A stretch of DNA of 64,000 nucleotides, from assembly GCA_945878375.1 (NCBI GenBank), contig CAMDWG010000014.1, positions 30,581-94,580 on the forward strand, in the 5' to 3' direction. Shown here piece after piece: positions 37,108-45,943 of this stretch. The stretch comes from Roseomonas mucosa. Its GTDB lineage: Bacteria > Pseudomonadota > Alphaproteobacteria > Acetobacterales > Acetobacteraceae. The translations under genes and the position numbers were made by a program. Position 1 is the first letter of the stretch. Every line of letters starts with the position of its first letter. Below the pieces are notes generated by a model. That model was not told the origin of the DNA. It saw only the letters and a list, made by a program, of their open reading frames with translations, and made no database searches.

Positions 37108-37731
37108 ATGATCCGGCTGCATCGGCACGACCTGCCCGATGGGTTGCACCTCGGCCCCGTGGTCGCGATCGATACCGAGACGATGGGCCTGGATCACCGC
37201 CGCGATCGGCTGTGCCTGGTCCAGCTGTCGGCCGGCGACGGCAACGCGCATTGCGTGCAGATCGGTCGCCCCGGCCCCGATGGGCGGTACCAGGATAGTC
37301 CGAACCTGCGGCGCCTGCTGGAAGATTCCGGGACCCTCAAGATCTTCCACTTCGCCCGCTTCGATCTGGCGGCGCTGCGCCGGGCGCTCGGCGTCACGGT
37401 CGCCCCCGTGGTCTGCACCAAGATCGCCTCGAAGCTGGTGCGGACCTATACCGACCGCCACGGGCTGAAGGATCTCTGCCGCGACCTCGTCGGCGTCGAG
37501 ATCTCGAAGCAGCAGCAGACCAGCGATTGGGGCGCGCCGGAGCTGAGCCAGGACCAGCTGGCCTATGCGGCGTCCGATGTGCTGCACCTCCATGCGCTCT
37601 GGGCGCGGCTGAAGGGGTTGCTGGAGCGCGAAGGGCGGCTCGCCTTGGCCGAGGACTGCTTCCGCTTTCTGCCTACTCGGGCCCAACTGGACCTGATGGG
37701 CTATGAGGACCCGGATATCTTCACCCACTGA
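37108..37731 (+). CDS. Ribonuclease D-like 3'-5' exonuclease
   Basis: 207 residues from ATG 37108 (GTG 37069 is an in-frame alternative). DEDDy exonuclease core: ExoI VVAIDTETMGLDHRRD, ExoII KIFHFARFDLAALRR and ExoIII with YAASDVLHLHALW (Tyr plus Asp). It trims tRNA 3' ends and other small RNAs. It has only the catalytic domain; the two HRDC domains of full-length RNase D are absent, which is common for alphaproteobacterial copies. It lies directly after tRNA-Leu, a sensible neighbour but not necessarily functional. Confidence 0.88.
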   Translation: MIRLHRHDLPDGLHLGPVVAIDTETMGLDHRRDRLCLVQLSAGDGNAHCVQIGRPGPDGRYQDSPNLRRLLEDSGTLKIFHFARFDLAALRRALGVTVAPVVCTKIASKLVRTYTDRHGLKDLCRDLVGVEISKQQQTSDWGAPELSQDQLAYAASDVLHLHALWARLKGLLEREGRLALAEDCFRFLPTRAQLDLMGYEDPDIFTH

Positions 37732-37820
37732 TGGCCCGCGCCTGACCACCTTGTGTTGACCGGCCGTTAAGCCCTGCCGTGCATGCTGTGGCACACATTT
37801 TGTCGGATCGCGGGAACGCG

Positions 37821-37849
37821 TTGACCCCCGCCGGGCGCAGGGCCATACA
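37821..37849 (+). promoter_or_regulatory. Candidate promoter of lptC with start at the GTG
   Basis: TTGACC (37821-37826), a 17-base spacer, then CATACA (37844-37849), a partial -10. The predicted start falls at about 37856, the GTG of lptC, so the transcript might have no leader. No ribosome binding site is seen before this GTG. Confidence 0.4.
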
Positions 37850-37855
37850 AGCACC

Positions 37856-38557
37856 GTGAGAGCGCCACCCTCCGCATTCCCCCATGGCAGCGCCCCTGTG
37901 GCCGTGGCCCTGCGGGCGACGCCGAGCCGCCTGCCGCCGCCTTCCCGCCAGCGACGCCCGCCGACCGCGCGGCAATTGGCGCGGCGGCGCATGGCCGTTG
38001 CGGTCGCCAAGCGCGCCCTGCCGCTCGCCGCCCTTGCCTTGCTGTCCTCCATCGCCCTCTGGCCCGAATTCGAAAGCGCGGAGGATCGCGGCCGCGTCGC
38101 CTTCCGCCGTGTCGCGGATGTGCGGCCGGATGCGCTGCATGTGGTCAATCCGCGCTACCAGGGCGTGGATGAGCAGAATCGGCCCTTCAACGTCACCGCT
38201 TCCAGCGCCGTGCAGACCGGCCAGGAGGATGTGGTGCTGCTGCGCGTTCCCCGCGCCGATCTGCTGCTGTCCGATGGCGGCTGGATCTACCTGGAAGCGC
38301 GGGACGGGCTGTACGACAAGCCGCAGAACCGGCTGGACCTCGAAGGCGCGGTGACCGTCCACCATGATGACGGGACGCAGTTCGCCACCGAACGGGCCGA
38401 GATCGACCTGGTCGCGGGCGCCGCGCAGGGCAACCAACCGGTCGCTGCCCAGGGCCCCTTCGGCACCCTCACCGCGGACGGCTTCCGGGTGACGGATCGC
38501 GGCCAAGTGGTGCTGTTCACCGGCAAGGCGCGGGTCGTACTGGAAGGCGGGCAGTGA
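37856..38557 (+). CDS. lptC: LPS export ABC transporter periplasmic protein LptC
   Basis: 233 residues. LptC links the LptB2FG transporter to the LptA bridge. A cytosolic, Arg-rich N-terminus leads to one membrane span (KRALPLAALALLSSIALWP), then a beta-jellyroll with RYQGVDEQNRPFNVTA and LDLEGAVTVHHDDGTQFAT. The GTG start at 37856 keeps a positive N-terminus; ATG 37991 would leave the span intact but remove 45 residues. It overlaps lptA through TGATG. Confidence 0.85.
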   Translation: MRAPPSAFPHGSAPVAVALRATPSRLPPPSRQRRPPTARQLARRRMAVAVAKRALPLAALALLSSIALWPEFESAEDRGRVAFRRVADVRPDALHVVNPRYQGVDEQNRPFNVTASSAVQTGQEDVVLLRVPRADLLLSDGGWIYLEARDGLYDKPQNRLDLEGAVTVHHDDGTQFATERAEIDLVAGAAQGNQPVAAQGPFGTLTADGFRVTDRGQVVLFTGKARVVLEGGQ

Positions 38558-39552
38558 TGGCGTGGCGGCGTGGCTTCGCGGGGGCGGCCCTGCTGGCGGT
38601 GCTGGCCGGCCCGGCGCAGGCCCAGAGTCTCGACCTCAGCCAGGGTGGGCCCATCGAGATCACCGCCAGCGACGGGATCGAGTGGCGCCAGCAGGACCAG
38701 GCAGTGATCGCGCGCGGCGATGCCCGCGCCACGCGCGGCGTCGTCGCCGTGGATGCGGACCGGCTGATCGCGCGCTACCGCCCCCGTGGCGGCGCGGCCC
38801 AGCCCGCCCCGGCGCCTGCGGCGCAGGGCGCTGCCTCCAACCCCGTCGGCGCCAGCGAGATCTGGCGGATCGAAGCCGAAGGGCGCGTCCGCATCACCTC
38901 CCAGACCGAACGCGCCACCGGCGAACGGGCGGTCTACGATCTGGACCAGGCGGTGATGGTGCTGTCGGGCCAGGGCCTGGCGCTAGAAACCCCGGACCAG
39001 CGCATCGCCGCGCGGGAAAGCCTGGAATACTGGCCGCAGCGCCGCATGGCCGTGGCACGGGGCGGCGCCGTGGTGACCACCACCGACAACCGCCGCATCG
39101 CGGCCGACACGCTGGTGGCCTATTTCGCCGAGGGCCCTGCCCCGGGCCCGCAGAGCCCGGCGCAAGCCGCACCGGCCACGCGCCCCGGCGGCCTGCCCGG
39201 CGGCGAGGGCAGCCGCATCGAGCGCGTCGAGGCCTTCGGCTCCGTCGAGATCCGGACGCCCGAGGAAGTCGTGCGGGGCGAGCGCGGTGCCTATGCCCCG
39301 CCCACGGGCCTTGCGACCCTTTCGGGCGGTGTCCGCATCACGCGCGGCGACAACCAGCTGAACGGGCAGGAAGCGATCGTGGACCTCCGCAGCGGTCTCT
39401 CGCGCCTCGTCTCCGCGCCCGGCCAGCGCGTGCAGGGGCTGATCGTGCAGCAGCAGGCGGAGCCGAGCCAGGCCCAGGTGCCGCCCGCCGGCCGCCCGCA
39501 GCCCCAGCCTCGCCAGCCTCTGCCGCCCACCCGGCAGGAGGGCCCGCGATGA
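38557..39552 (+). CDS. lptA: LPS transport periplasmic protein LptA
   Basis: 331 residues, longer than the usual 180-250. A signal peptide (FAGAALLAVLAGPAQAQ, likely cut after AQA) leads to two OstA-type beta units: GIEWRQQDQAVIARGDARAT and, later, GATLSGGVRITRGDNQLNG-like residues (GLATLSGGVRITRGDNQLNG). Between them are Ala/Pro/Gly-rich inserts around 90-110 and 190-215, and the C-terminus is Pro/Gln-rich. LptA bridges LPS across the periplasm. GTG 38554 is an alternative start one codon up. Confidence 0.87.
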   Translation: MAWRRGFAGAALLAVLAGPAQAQSLDLSQGGPIEITASDGIEWRQQDQAVIARGDARATRGVVAVDADRLIARYRPRGGAAQPAPAPAAQGAASNPVGASEIWRIEAEGRVRITSQTERATGERAVYDLDQAVMVLSGQGLALETPDQRIAARESLEYWPQRRMAVARGGAVVTTTDNRRIAADTLVAYFAEGPAPGPQSPAQAAPATRPGGLPGGEGSRIERVEAFGSVEIRTPEEVVRGERGAYAPPTGLATLSGGVRITRGDNQLNGQEAIVDLRSGLSRLVSAPGQRVQGLIVQQQAEPSQAQVPPAGRPQPQPRQPLPPTRQEGPR

Positions 39553-40349
39553 CGTCGGCCGACATGCCGCGCGACATGCCGCGCGACGCTGGCCGCGCGG
39601 GGGCGCCGCCATTGCAGATCCTGGAAGGCGGCACGCTGGTCGCGACCGGCCTGGGCAAGCGCTACAAGAAGCGGCCCGTGGTGCGGGGCGTCTCGCTCTC
39701 GGTCCGGCGGGGGGAAGCTGTCGGGCTGCTCGGCCCGAATGGCGCCGGCAAGACGACGACCTTCTACATGATCACCGGCCTCGTGCAGCCCGATGAGGGG
39801 CAGGTGCTGATGGACGGCCACGACATCACCCTGCTGCCGATGTACCGCCGCGCGCGGCTCGGCCTCGGCTACCTGCCCCAGGAAGCCTCGATCTTCCGGG
39901 GCCTGTCGGTGGAAGACAACATCCGCGCGGCGCTCGAGGTAATCGAACCCGTGCGCGAACGGCGCGAACAGATGCTGGATGCGCTGCTGGCGGAATTCGG
40001 TATCGCGCATCTGCGCCGCGCGCCGGCGCTGGCGCTTTCGGGCGGGGAACGGCGGCGCTGCGAGATCGCGCGCGCACTCGCCACCCAGCCCGCCTACATC
40101 CTGCTCGACGAACCGCTGGCCGGCATCGACCCGATCGCGGTCGGCGAGATCCGCGACCTGGTGAAGCACCTGAAGGATCGCGGCATCGGCGTGCTGATCA
40201 CCGACCACAATGTGCGCGAGACGCTGGAGATCATCGACCGCGCCTATATCCTGCATGACGGCAAGGTGCTGATGGAAGGCACCCCGCGCGACATCGTCGA
40301 GGACGAGGGCGTGCGCCGCGTTTATCTCGGCGAGCGCTTCAGCCTCTAG
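39549..40349 (+). CDS. lptB: LPS export ABC transporter ATPase LptB
   Basis: 266 residues. Walker A is GLLGPNGAGKTTTFYM, the Q loop YLPQEASIFRGLSVEDN is typical of LptB, the signature is LSGGERRRCEIARAL and Walker B is ILLDEPLAGIDP. An N-terminal extension of about 25 residues with repeated DMPRD is unusual. LptB powers LPS extraction with LptFG, which are not in the window. The ATG overlaps the lptA stop (ATGA). Confidence 0.95.
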   Translation: MTSADMPRDMPRDAGRAGAPPLQILEGGTLVATGLGKRYKKRPVVRGVSLSVRRGEAVGLLGPNGAGKTTTFYMITGLVQPDEGQVLMDGHDITLLPMYRRARLGLGYLPQEASIFRGLSVEDNIRAALEVIEPVRERREQMLDALLAEFGIAHLRRAPALALSGGERRRCEIARALATQPAYILLDEPLAGIDPIAVGEIRDLVKHLKDRGIGVLITDHNVRETLEIIDRAYILHDGKVLMEGTPRDIVEDEGVRRVYLGERFSL

Positions 40350-40409
40350 CCGCGCGATGCAGGCCGCCGTCTCGCTCCCTACCCTTGACCAGCGCGAAGG
40401 GCCGCGGCG

Positions 40410-41903
40410 ATGAGCCTCGCCCCACGGCTCGACCTGCGCCAATCACAGTCGCTGGTGATGACGCCGCAGTTGCGGCAGGCCATCAAGCTCCTGCAGTCCT
40501 CCAACATGGAGGTCATCGCCTTCGTCGAGGAGGAGCTGGAGCGCAACCCGCTGCTGGAACGCGACGAACGCCCCGAGCCCCGCACCGCCGCCGATGAGCG
40601 CGGGCCGGACGCCGCGCCCGAGCATTCCGATGCCCATGCCGCCGCCACATCCGGCGAGATGCCGGCCGAGGGCGCGGCGCCGCTCGATACCGAATGGGAC
40701 AATGTCTATGACCCCGATGGCAGCGGTGGCGGCGGCAGCCTCGGCAGCGGGATCGGACGCGGCGGCGGGACGGATTTCGACGACGACCTGTCCGGCATCG
40801 ACGACCTAGCCAGCGCGCGCGTCTCCCTGCGCGAGTATCTCGGCGAGCAGATCAGGCTCAGCTTTTACGACCCGCGCGAGAGGCTGGTCGCGGCGCAGAT
40901 GCTGGCGATGGTCGATGCTGCCGGTCGGCTGCCGGTGACGGATGCGGCCATCGCCGCCGCCATGGGCTGCGAGGAAGCGCTGGTCGCAAGCGTGCGCGCC
41001 AGGATGCAGCGGCTGGATCCGGTGGGCATGTTCGCAGAAAATCTGCGCGACTGCCTCGCGGCGCAGCTGGCGGATCGCAACCGGCTGGATCCCTGCATGG
41101 AAGCGCTGCTCGACAACCTCGACCTGCTGGCACGGCGCGACATGCGCGGGCTGATGTCGGCCTGCGCCGTGGATGCGGAAGACCTGGCGGAGATGGTGGC
41201 GGAGCTGAAGCGGCTCGACCCCAAGCCGGGCGCCAATTGGGACGCCGCGCCGCCCGCTGCCGTGGTACCCGATGTTCTGATGCGCCGGGCCCAAGACGGC
41301 ACCTGGACGGTGGAACTGAACCCGGAGACGCTGCCGCGCGTGCTGGTCAATCGCGGCTTCCACGCCAAGGCCGTGGTCGGCAGCCGGTCCCGCGACGACC
41401 GCGCCTTCCTGGCGGACCGCCTGCAGACCGCGACCTGGCTCGTGAAGTCCCTCGAACAGCGGGCGACGACAATCCTGAAGGTGGCGGCAGAGATCGTGCG
41501 GCGCCAGGATGGCTTCTTCCGCCATGGCGTGGCGCATCTGCGCCCCCTGATCCTGCGCGACATCGCCGAGGAAGTCGCGATGCACGAAAGCACGGTCAGC
41601 CGCGTCACCGCGAACAAGCACATCGCGACGCCGCGCGGGATCTTCGAACTGAAGTACTTCTTCACCACCGCCATCGCCGGCACCGCCGGCGGCGCGACCC
41701 ATTCGGCCGAGGCGATCCGCTTCCGCATCAAGGGCATGATCGCGGCGGAGCCGCCGGACGACATCCTGTCCGACGATGCGATCGTCGAACGGCTGCGGAA
41801 GGAAGGTGTGGACATCGCCCGGCGAACGGTGGCCAAATACCGGGAAGCGCTGCGTATCCCATCATCCGTGCAGCGCAAGCGGGAGAAGGCCGTCCCGGCC
41901 TGA
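40410..41903 (+). CDS. rpoN: RNA polymerase sigma-54 factor
   Basis: 497 residues. Region I is the Gln/Leu-rich start (RLDLRQSQSLVMTPQLRQAI), region II is acidic and Gly-rich (about 55-130), and region III has the core-binding domain, the HTH and the RpoN box ARRTVAKYRE near the C-terminus. It directs enhancer-dependent transcription of nitrogen and other genes. It lies 60 bases after lptB and before hpf, the standard alphaproteobacterial order. Confidence 0.96.
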   Translation: MSLAPRLDLRQSQSLVMTPQLRQAIKLLQSSNMEVIAFVEEELERNPLLERDERPEPRTAADERGPDAAPEHSDAHAAATSGEMPAEGAAPLDTEWDNVYDPDGSGGGGSLGSGIGRGGGTDFDDDLSGIDDLASARVSLREYLGEQIRLSFYDPRERLVAAQMLAMVDAAGRLPVTDAAIAAAMGCEEALVASVRARMQRLDPVGMFAENLRDCLAAQLADRNRLDPCMEALLDNLDLLARRDMRGLMSACAVDAEDLAEMVAELKRLDPKPGANWDAAPPAAVVPDVLMRRAQDGTWTVELNPETLPRVLVNRGFHAKAVVGSRSRDDRAFLADRLQTATWLVKSLEQRATTILKVAAEIVRRQDGFFRHGVAHLRPLILRDIAEEVAMHESTVSRVTANKHIATPRGIFELKYFFTTAIAGTAGGATHSAEAIRFRIKGMIAAEPPDDILSDDAIVERLRKEGVDIARRTVAKYREALRIPSSVQRKREKAVPA

Positions 41904-41992
41904 TCCGCGGCAGTCCGGCATCCGGCATCGCGCCCGGATGGATTGCCGCCTTCCCGGGCTGGCCTTCCCACCAAGGAAGGAGCCAACGCCGC

Positions 41993-42601
41993 ATGCACAT
42001 CACCGTCGCAGGCAAGCAGGTCGAAACCGGAGAAGCGCTGCAGACCCGTGTCCGGGAAGGGCTGGGCACGATCGCCCGCAAGTATTTCGACCACGCGCTC
42101 GAAGCGAACGTCACCTTCCGCCGCGACGGCAAGGGGCATGCCTTCGTCTGCGACATCAACCTCAAGGCCGGCCGTGACCTGTTCATGCGTGGGGAGGGCG
42201 AAGGCCCCGACGCGCATCGCGCCTTCGAGGAAGCGGCGGAACACGTGGCCAAGCGCCTGCGCCGCTACCGGCGGCGGGTGAACGATCATGCGCGGAGCCT
42301 CGCGGCGCAACGCGACATGCCGCGCGGCGAGCCAGCGCGCCAGGTGGTGCTGGCCCGTCCGGAGGAGGAGGAGGAAGCCGACGCGGCCGAGGCCGCCGTC
42401 GCCAATGGCGACGACCACCCGACCGTGGTCGCGGAAGCGCAGGGGATGATCGAGACCCTGACGGTGGGCGAGGCGGTGATGCGGCTCGACCTGCTGCAGC
42501 AGCAGGTGCTGATGTTCCGCAACCGCGCGACCGGCGCGCTGAATGTCGTGCACAAGCGCGCAGACGGCCATGTCGGCTGGATCGATCCCGGCCGCGGCTG
42601 A
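41993..42601 (+). CDS. hpf: Ribosome hibernation promoting factor, long form
   Basis: 202 residues. N-terminal ribosome-binding domain (HITVAGKQVETGEALQTRVR, with TFRRDGKGHAFVCDINLKAG) and C-terminal dimerisation domain (ETLTVGEAVMRLDLLQQQVL, MFRNRATGALNVVHKRADGH), separated by an acidic linker (EEEEEADAAEAAVANGDD). Length and the second domain mark the long form that makes 100S dimers by itself. AAGGAAGG lies 11 bases before the ATG. It follows rpoN, possibly under the same control. Confidence 0.94.
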   Translation: MHITVAGKQVETGEALQTRVREGLGTIARKYFDHALEANVTFRRDGKGHAFVCDINLKAGRDLFMRGEGEGPDAHRAFEEAAEHVAKRLRRYRRRVNDHARSLAAQRDMPRGEPARQVVLARPEEEEEADAAEAAVANGDDHPTVVAEAQGMIETLTVGEAVMRLDLLQQQVLMFRNRATGALNVVHKRADGHVGWIDPGRG

Positions 42602-42613
42602 GCGCGCCGCGGC

Positions 42614-43408
42614 ATGACCCTGGACGAGACGGCCGGGCGGCTGCTGCGCGCCCGGCTCGATGCCGCGCCGCGGCCCGGCGATGCGGAGCTCGCAGCGATG
42701 CTGCGGCTGCTGGCAAAGTGGCGCAGCCAGAAGATCGCCAACACCATCGTCGCGCGGCAGGGCAGCACGGTGCAGTCCGGGCCCTTCGCCGGCCTCGTTC
42801 TCGGCGCGCACGGGACCGAGGGCGGGCACGCGCCGCGCCTGCTGGGCTGCTATGAGCAGCAACTGCACCCGCATCTGGAACGGCTCATCGCGCGCGGCTT
42901 CCGGCGCGTGGTGAACATCGGCTGCGCCGACGGCTACTATGCGGTCGGCCTCGCGCGGCGCATGCCGCAGGCGCAGGTGGTCGCGCGCGACACCAGCCCC
43001 GCGGCGCGGGCCGCCTGCGCCGCGACGGCCGCGGCCAATGGCGTCGCCGCGCGCATCGCCATCGGCGACGAGGTCGGCCATGCCGAACTGGCGGCACTCG
43101 CCGGGCCCGACACCTGGCTGGTGGTGGACATCGAGGGGGCCGAGGACTCGCTGCTCGATCCGGCCATCGTGCCCGCGCTTGCGCACAGTACAATCCTGGT
43201 CGAGTGCCACGAAGGCCCGCGGCCGGGCATCACACAGCGTCTGACCGCCCGCTTCGCGCCGACGCATCGCGTTGTCCAGGTCGCGGCCGCGCTCGACGCC
43301 GTCGCGCTCCCCGCCTGGATGGGCGGGCTGTCGCATCTGGACCAGCTGCTGGCGGCGTGGGAGTGGCGCGCGGAGCCCACGCCTTGGCTCGTGCTCGAGC
43401 CCGCGTAA
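42614..43408 (+). CDS. FkbM-like class I methyltransferase
   Basis: 264 residues. Motif I is VVNIGCADGYYAVGLARRMP (about 98-117). The later block LVVDIEGAEDSLLDPAIVPA resembles the DIEGAE motif of FkbM methyltransferases, and ILVECHEG follows. The first 90 residues are helical and unrecognised. Start 12 bases after hpf suggests a shared transcript. Substrate unknown; surface glycans or lipids are typical for this group. Confidence 0.7.
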   Translation: MTLDETAGRLLRARLDAAPRPGDAELAAMLRLLAKWRSQKIANTIVARQGSTVQSGPFAGLVLGAHGTEGGHAPRLLGCYEQQLHPHLERLIARGFRRVVNIGCADGYYAVGLARRMPQAQVVARDTSPAARAACAATAAANGVAARIAIGDEVGHAELAALAGPDTWLVVDIEGAEDSLLDPAIVPALAHSTILVECHEGPRPGITQRLTARFAPTHRVVQVAAALDAVALPAWMGGLSHLDQLLAAWEWRAEPTPWLVLEPA

Positions 43409-43434
43409 CCGCGCGCGGCGCCCGGGACCGCGGT

Positions 43435-45270
43435 TCAGCCAGCCTCCCCGATCAGGCGCAGCACGGCTGTGCCATAGCGTTCCAGCTTGGTGCGGCCGAC
43501 GCCGGGGATGGCGGCCAGCTGGTCCAGCGTGCGCGGGCGCGCCGCCGCGATCTCCGCCAGGGTGCGGTCCTGGAAGATGACATAGGCCGGCACCGCCTGC
43601 CCCTGCGCTTCCGCGCGGCGCCAATCGCGCAGCGCCTCGAACAGCGGATCGCCGGAGGACGGGGTGCCGGACGCCGCGCCGGGCGCGGCACGGCTGGCGC
43701 GCGCGGATGCGGCAGGGCGCGCTGCCTCCTCCCGCAGCATCACCTTCTCCTCGCCCTTCAGCACCGGGCGGGCGGTGTCGGTCAGCACCAATTCGCCATG
43801 GTTCTCCACCGCGACATCCAGCGCGCCGCGCGCCACCAATTGCCGCGCCACGCTACGCCAGGTCGCATCCGCGACATCCTTGCCGACGCCGAAGGTGGGC
43901 AGCCGGTCATGGGCGAATTGTGCGACCTTGTCCGTCATCCGCCCGCGCAGCACATCCACCAGATGCGCGACGCCGAAGCGCTGGCCGGTGCGATAGACCG
44001 CCGAGAGCAGCTTCTGCGCCGCGACCGTGCCGTCGAACAGGCGCGGCGGGGACAGGCAGATATCGCAATTGCCGCAATGCTCGGCTGGCGTGTCTTCCCC
44101 GAAGCAGCGCAGCAACAGCTTGCGGCGGCAGGTCGCGGCTTCCGCGATCGCGACCATCGCATCCAGCCGCTGGCGCTCGATGCGCTTCTGCTCGGGGCCG
44201 GCGGGGCTTTCCTCGATCCGGTGACGGGCGAGCGCGATGTCGCCGGCGCCGTAGAGCAGCAGCGCCCGCGCGGGCAGGCCGTCGCGGCCGGCTCGGCCGA
44301 TCTCCTGGTACCAGCTCTCCGGACTGCGCGGCAGGTCGAGATGCGCCACCCAGCGCACATCGGGGCGGTCGATGCCCATGCCGAAGGCGATGGTCGCGCA
44401 CATCACCACCGCATCGCCGCGCGAGAAGCGCCGATGCGCCTGCTTCTTCGCCTCCGCATCCATGCCGGCATGGAAGGCCAGCGCGTCATGCCCGTCGGCG
44501 CGCAGCCATTCGGCCGTCGCCTCGGTCCGAGCGCGGCTGCCGCAATAGACGATGCCGGCGCCGGGCTGGCCGGCCTGTTCCTTCAGCAGCGCGCGGATCT
44601 GCCCGCGTTCCGCATCGCGCGGCGCGGCCTCGATGCGGATATTGGGACGGTCGAAGCCGCCCCGGAAGACCGGCGCATCCTGCAGGCCGAGCTGCGCGCG
44701 GATATCCTCGACCGTCCGCTGGTCGGCCGTGGCGGTCAGCGCCAGCCGCGGCGTGCGCGGAAAGCGCTCGGACAGCACGCCGAGGCCGCGATACTCGGGG
44801 CGGAAGTGATGGCCCCATTGGCTGACGCAATGCGCCTCATCGATCGCGAACAGCGCGATGGGCAGCTGTTCCAGCCGGTTCAGCATGCCTTCCAGCACCA
44901 GCCGTTCCGGCGAGACGTAAAGAAGCTTCAGCGTGCCGTCATGCAGGTCGCGGAAGATGGCGCGCGCCTCCCCTTCCGGGAGGTCGGAATGGAGCGCCGC
45001 GGCGGCGACACCCTGCTGGCGGAGCGCCGCCACTTGGTCTTCCATCAGCGCGATCAGCGGCGAGACGACGACGCCCACACCCTCACGGCACAAGGCCGGG
45101 ACCTGGTAGCAGAGCGACTTGCCGCCGCCCGTCGGCATGAGAACGAGGCCGGATCCGCCATCCGCCACATGGCGGACGACCTCCTCCTGGCGGCCACGGA
45201 AGCCGGGATGGCCGAAGACGCGTTCGAGGACCTGCAGGGGATCGCCGGCGAATCGGCCATCATAGGGCAT
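43435..45270 (-). CDS. recQ: ATP-dependent DNA helicase RecQ
   Basis: 611 residues. 3'-5' helicase in recombination and replication-fork repair. Walker A is MPTGGGKSLCYQVPA, the DEAH box is IDEAHCVSQWGHHFRPEYRG, motif VI ends EIGRAGRDG. The zinc-binding subdomain has C-x7-C and CGNCDIC cysteines, then the winged helix. One HRDC domain is at the C-terminus (DRTLAEIAAARPRTLDQLAA, with IPGVGRTKLERYG). ATG 45270 is used, GTG 45294 is an alternative. It converges on the methyltransferase gene. Confidence 0.95.
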   Translation of the reverse strand: MPYDGRFAGDPLQVLERVFGHPGFRGRQEEVVRHVADGGSGLVLMPTGGGKSLCYQVPALCREGVGVVVSPLIALMEDQVAALRQQGVAAAALHSDLPEGEARAIFRDLHDGTLKLLYVSPERLVLEGMLNRLEQLPIALFAIDEAHCVSQWGHHFRPEYRGLGVLSERFPRTPRLALTATADQRTVEDIRAQLGLQDAPVFRGGFDRPNIRIEAAPRDAERGQIRALLKEQAGQPGAGIVYCGSRARTEATAEWLRADGHDALAFHAGMDAEAKKQAHRRFSRGDAVVMCATIAFGMGIDRPDVRWVAHLDLPRSPESWYQEIGRAGRDGLPARALLLYGAGDIALARHRIEESPAGPEQKRIERQRLDAMVAIAEAATCRRKLLLRCFGEDTPAEHCGNCDICLSPPRLFDGTVAAQKLLSAVYRTGQRFGVAHLVDVLRGRMTDKVAQFAHDRLPTFGVGKDVADATWRSVARQLVARGALDVAVENHGELVLTDTARPVLKGEEKVMLREEAARPAASARASRAAPGAASGTPSSGDPLFEALRDWRRAEAQGQAVPAYVIFQDRTLAEIAAARPRTLDQLAAIPGVGRTKLERYGTAVLRLIGEAG

Positions 45271-45353
45271 GGTCCCCGATGCCACGTCCGGCACCCCGCG
45301 TCAGCCCGGCTTGCGCGGGCGCAACGCGCCACGCGCCCGGGCACCCTGCCCCA

Positions 45354-45809
45354 TCAATTGGGCCCGATATGGATCTCCACCCGGCGCGCCTCCAGCGGCA
45401 CATCCACGAAGGGCGCCTGGCCGCGGCCGAGCACCTGAATGCGGTCCTGCGGCACGCCGAGATTCACCAACTCCGCCAACACCCGGTCGGCGCGCATCCG
45501 CGACAGGCGGCGCGCCTGCAGCGTGGTCGGCGCGTCCTGCGGATCCGGCGCGATGAAGCCAAGGACGCGAATCGTCGCCTGCGGGAAGCGGCGCGCGGTC
45601 TGCGCCGCGTCCTGGACGACATCCATTGCGGCCGAGCCGAGGGCGAGGCTGTCATCCTCGAAGAAGATCACGCGCACGGGTTGCGGCGGCACGCCGCCCG
45701 GCGCCGAGGTTCCGCCAGCACAGGCGGCCAGGACAGCCATCGGCAAACCGGCAAGCGTGGCAAGGGCAGCACGGCGTCCCCCACGGGGCGCGGCGGCAGC
45801 GTCGGGCAT
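45354..45809 (-). CDS. OmpA-domain lipoprotein
   Basis: 151 residues. The N-terminus has a twin-Arg-like RRAALATLAGLPMAVLAAC with a lipobox (LAAC, Cys30), so it is probably lipidated. The C-terminal half is OmpA/MotB-like: IRVLGFIAPDPQDAP, LSRMRADRVLAELVNLGVPQ and the conserved ending ARRVEIHIG with Arg. It should bind peptidoglycan and anchor the envelope. It is in reverse orientation to the next gene, with a 134-base AT-richer gap. Confidence 0.8.
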   Translation of the reverse strand: MPDAAAAPRGGRRAALATLAGLPMAVLAACAGGTSAPGGVPPQPVRVIFFEDDSLALGSAAMDVVQDAAQTARRFPQATIRVLGFIAPDPQDAPTTLQARRLSRMRADRVLAELVNLGVPQDRIQVLGRGQAPFVDVPLEARRVEIHIGPN

Positions 45810-45943
45810 CGGACTGGCTCCGGAATGGGTCGCGCGACACGAGGTCGCTGGTCCTAGGTCGCCCGGCAAGGGTGGCCCCGTCAATCCGCCCAAGGAACAC
45901 GGGACAAATGTCTCATTAACCGTTACACGTCTAATATATTGAT
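45810..45943. other. Divergent AT-rich promoter region
   Basis: A locally AT-rich patch, CTAATATATT, at 45931-45940 is unlike the neighbourhood. TAATAT (45932-45937) could be a -10 whose start of transcription falls near GTG 45944. I find no good -35 for it. Confidence 0.4.
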
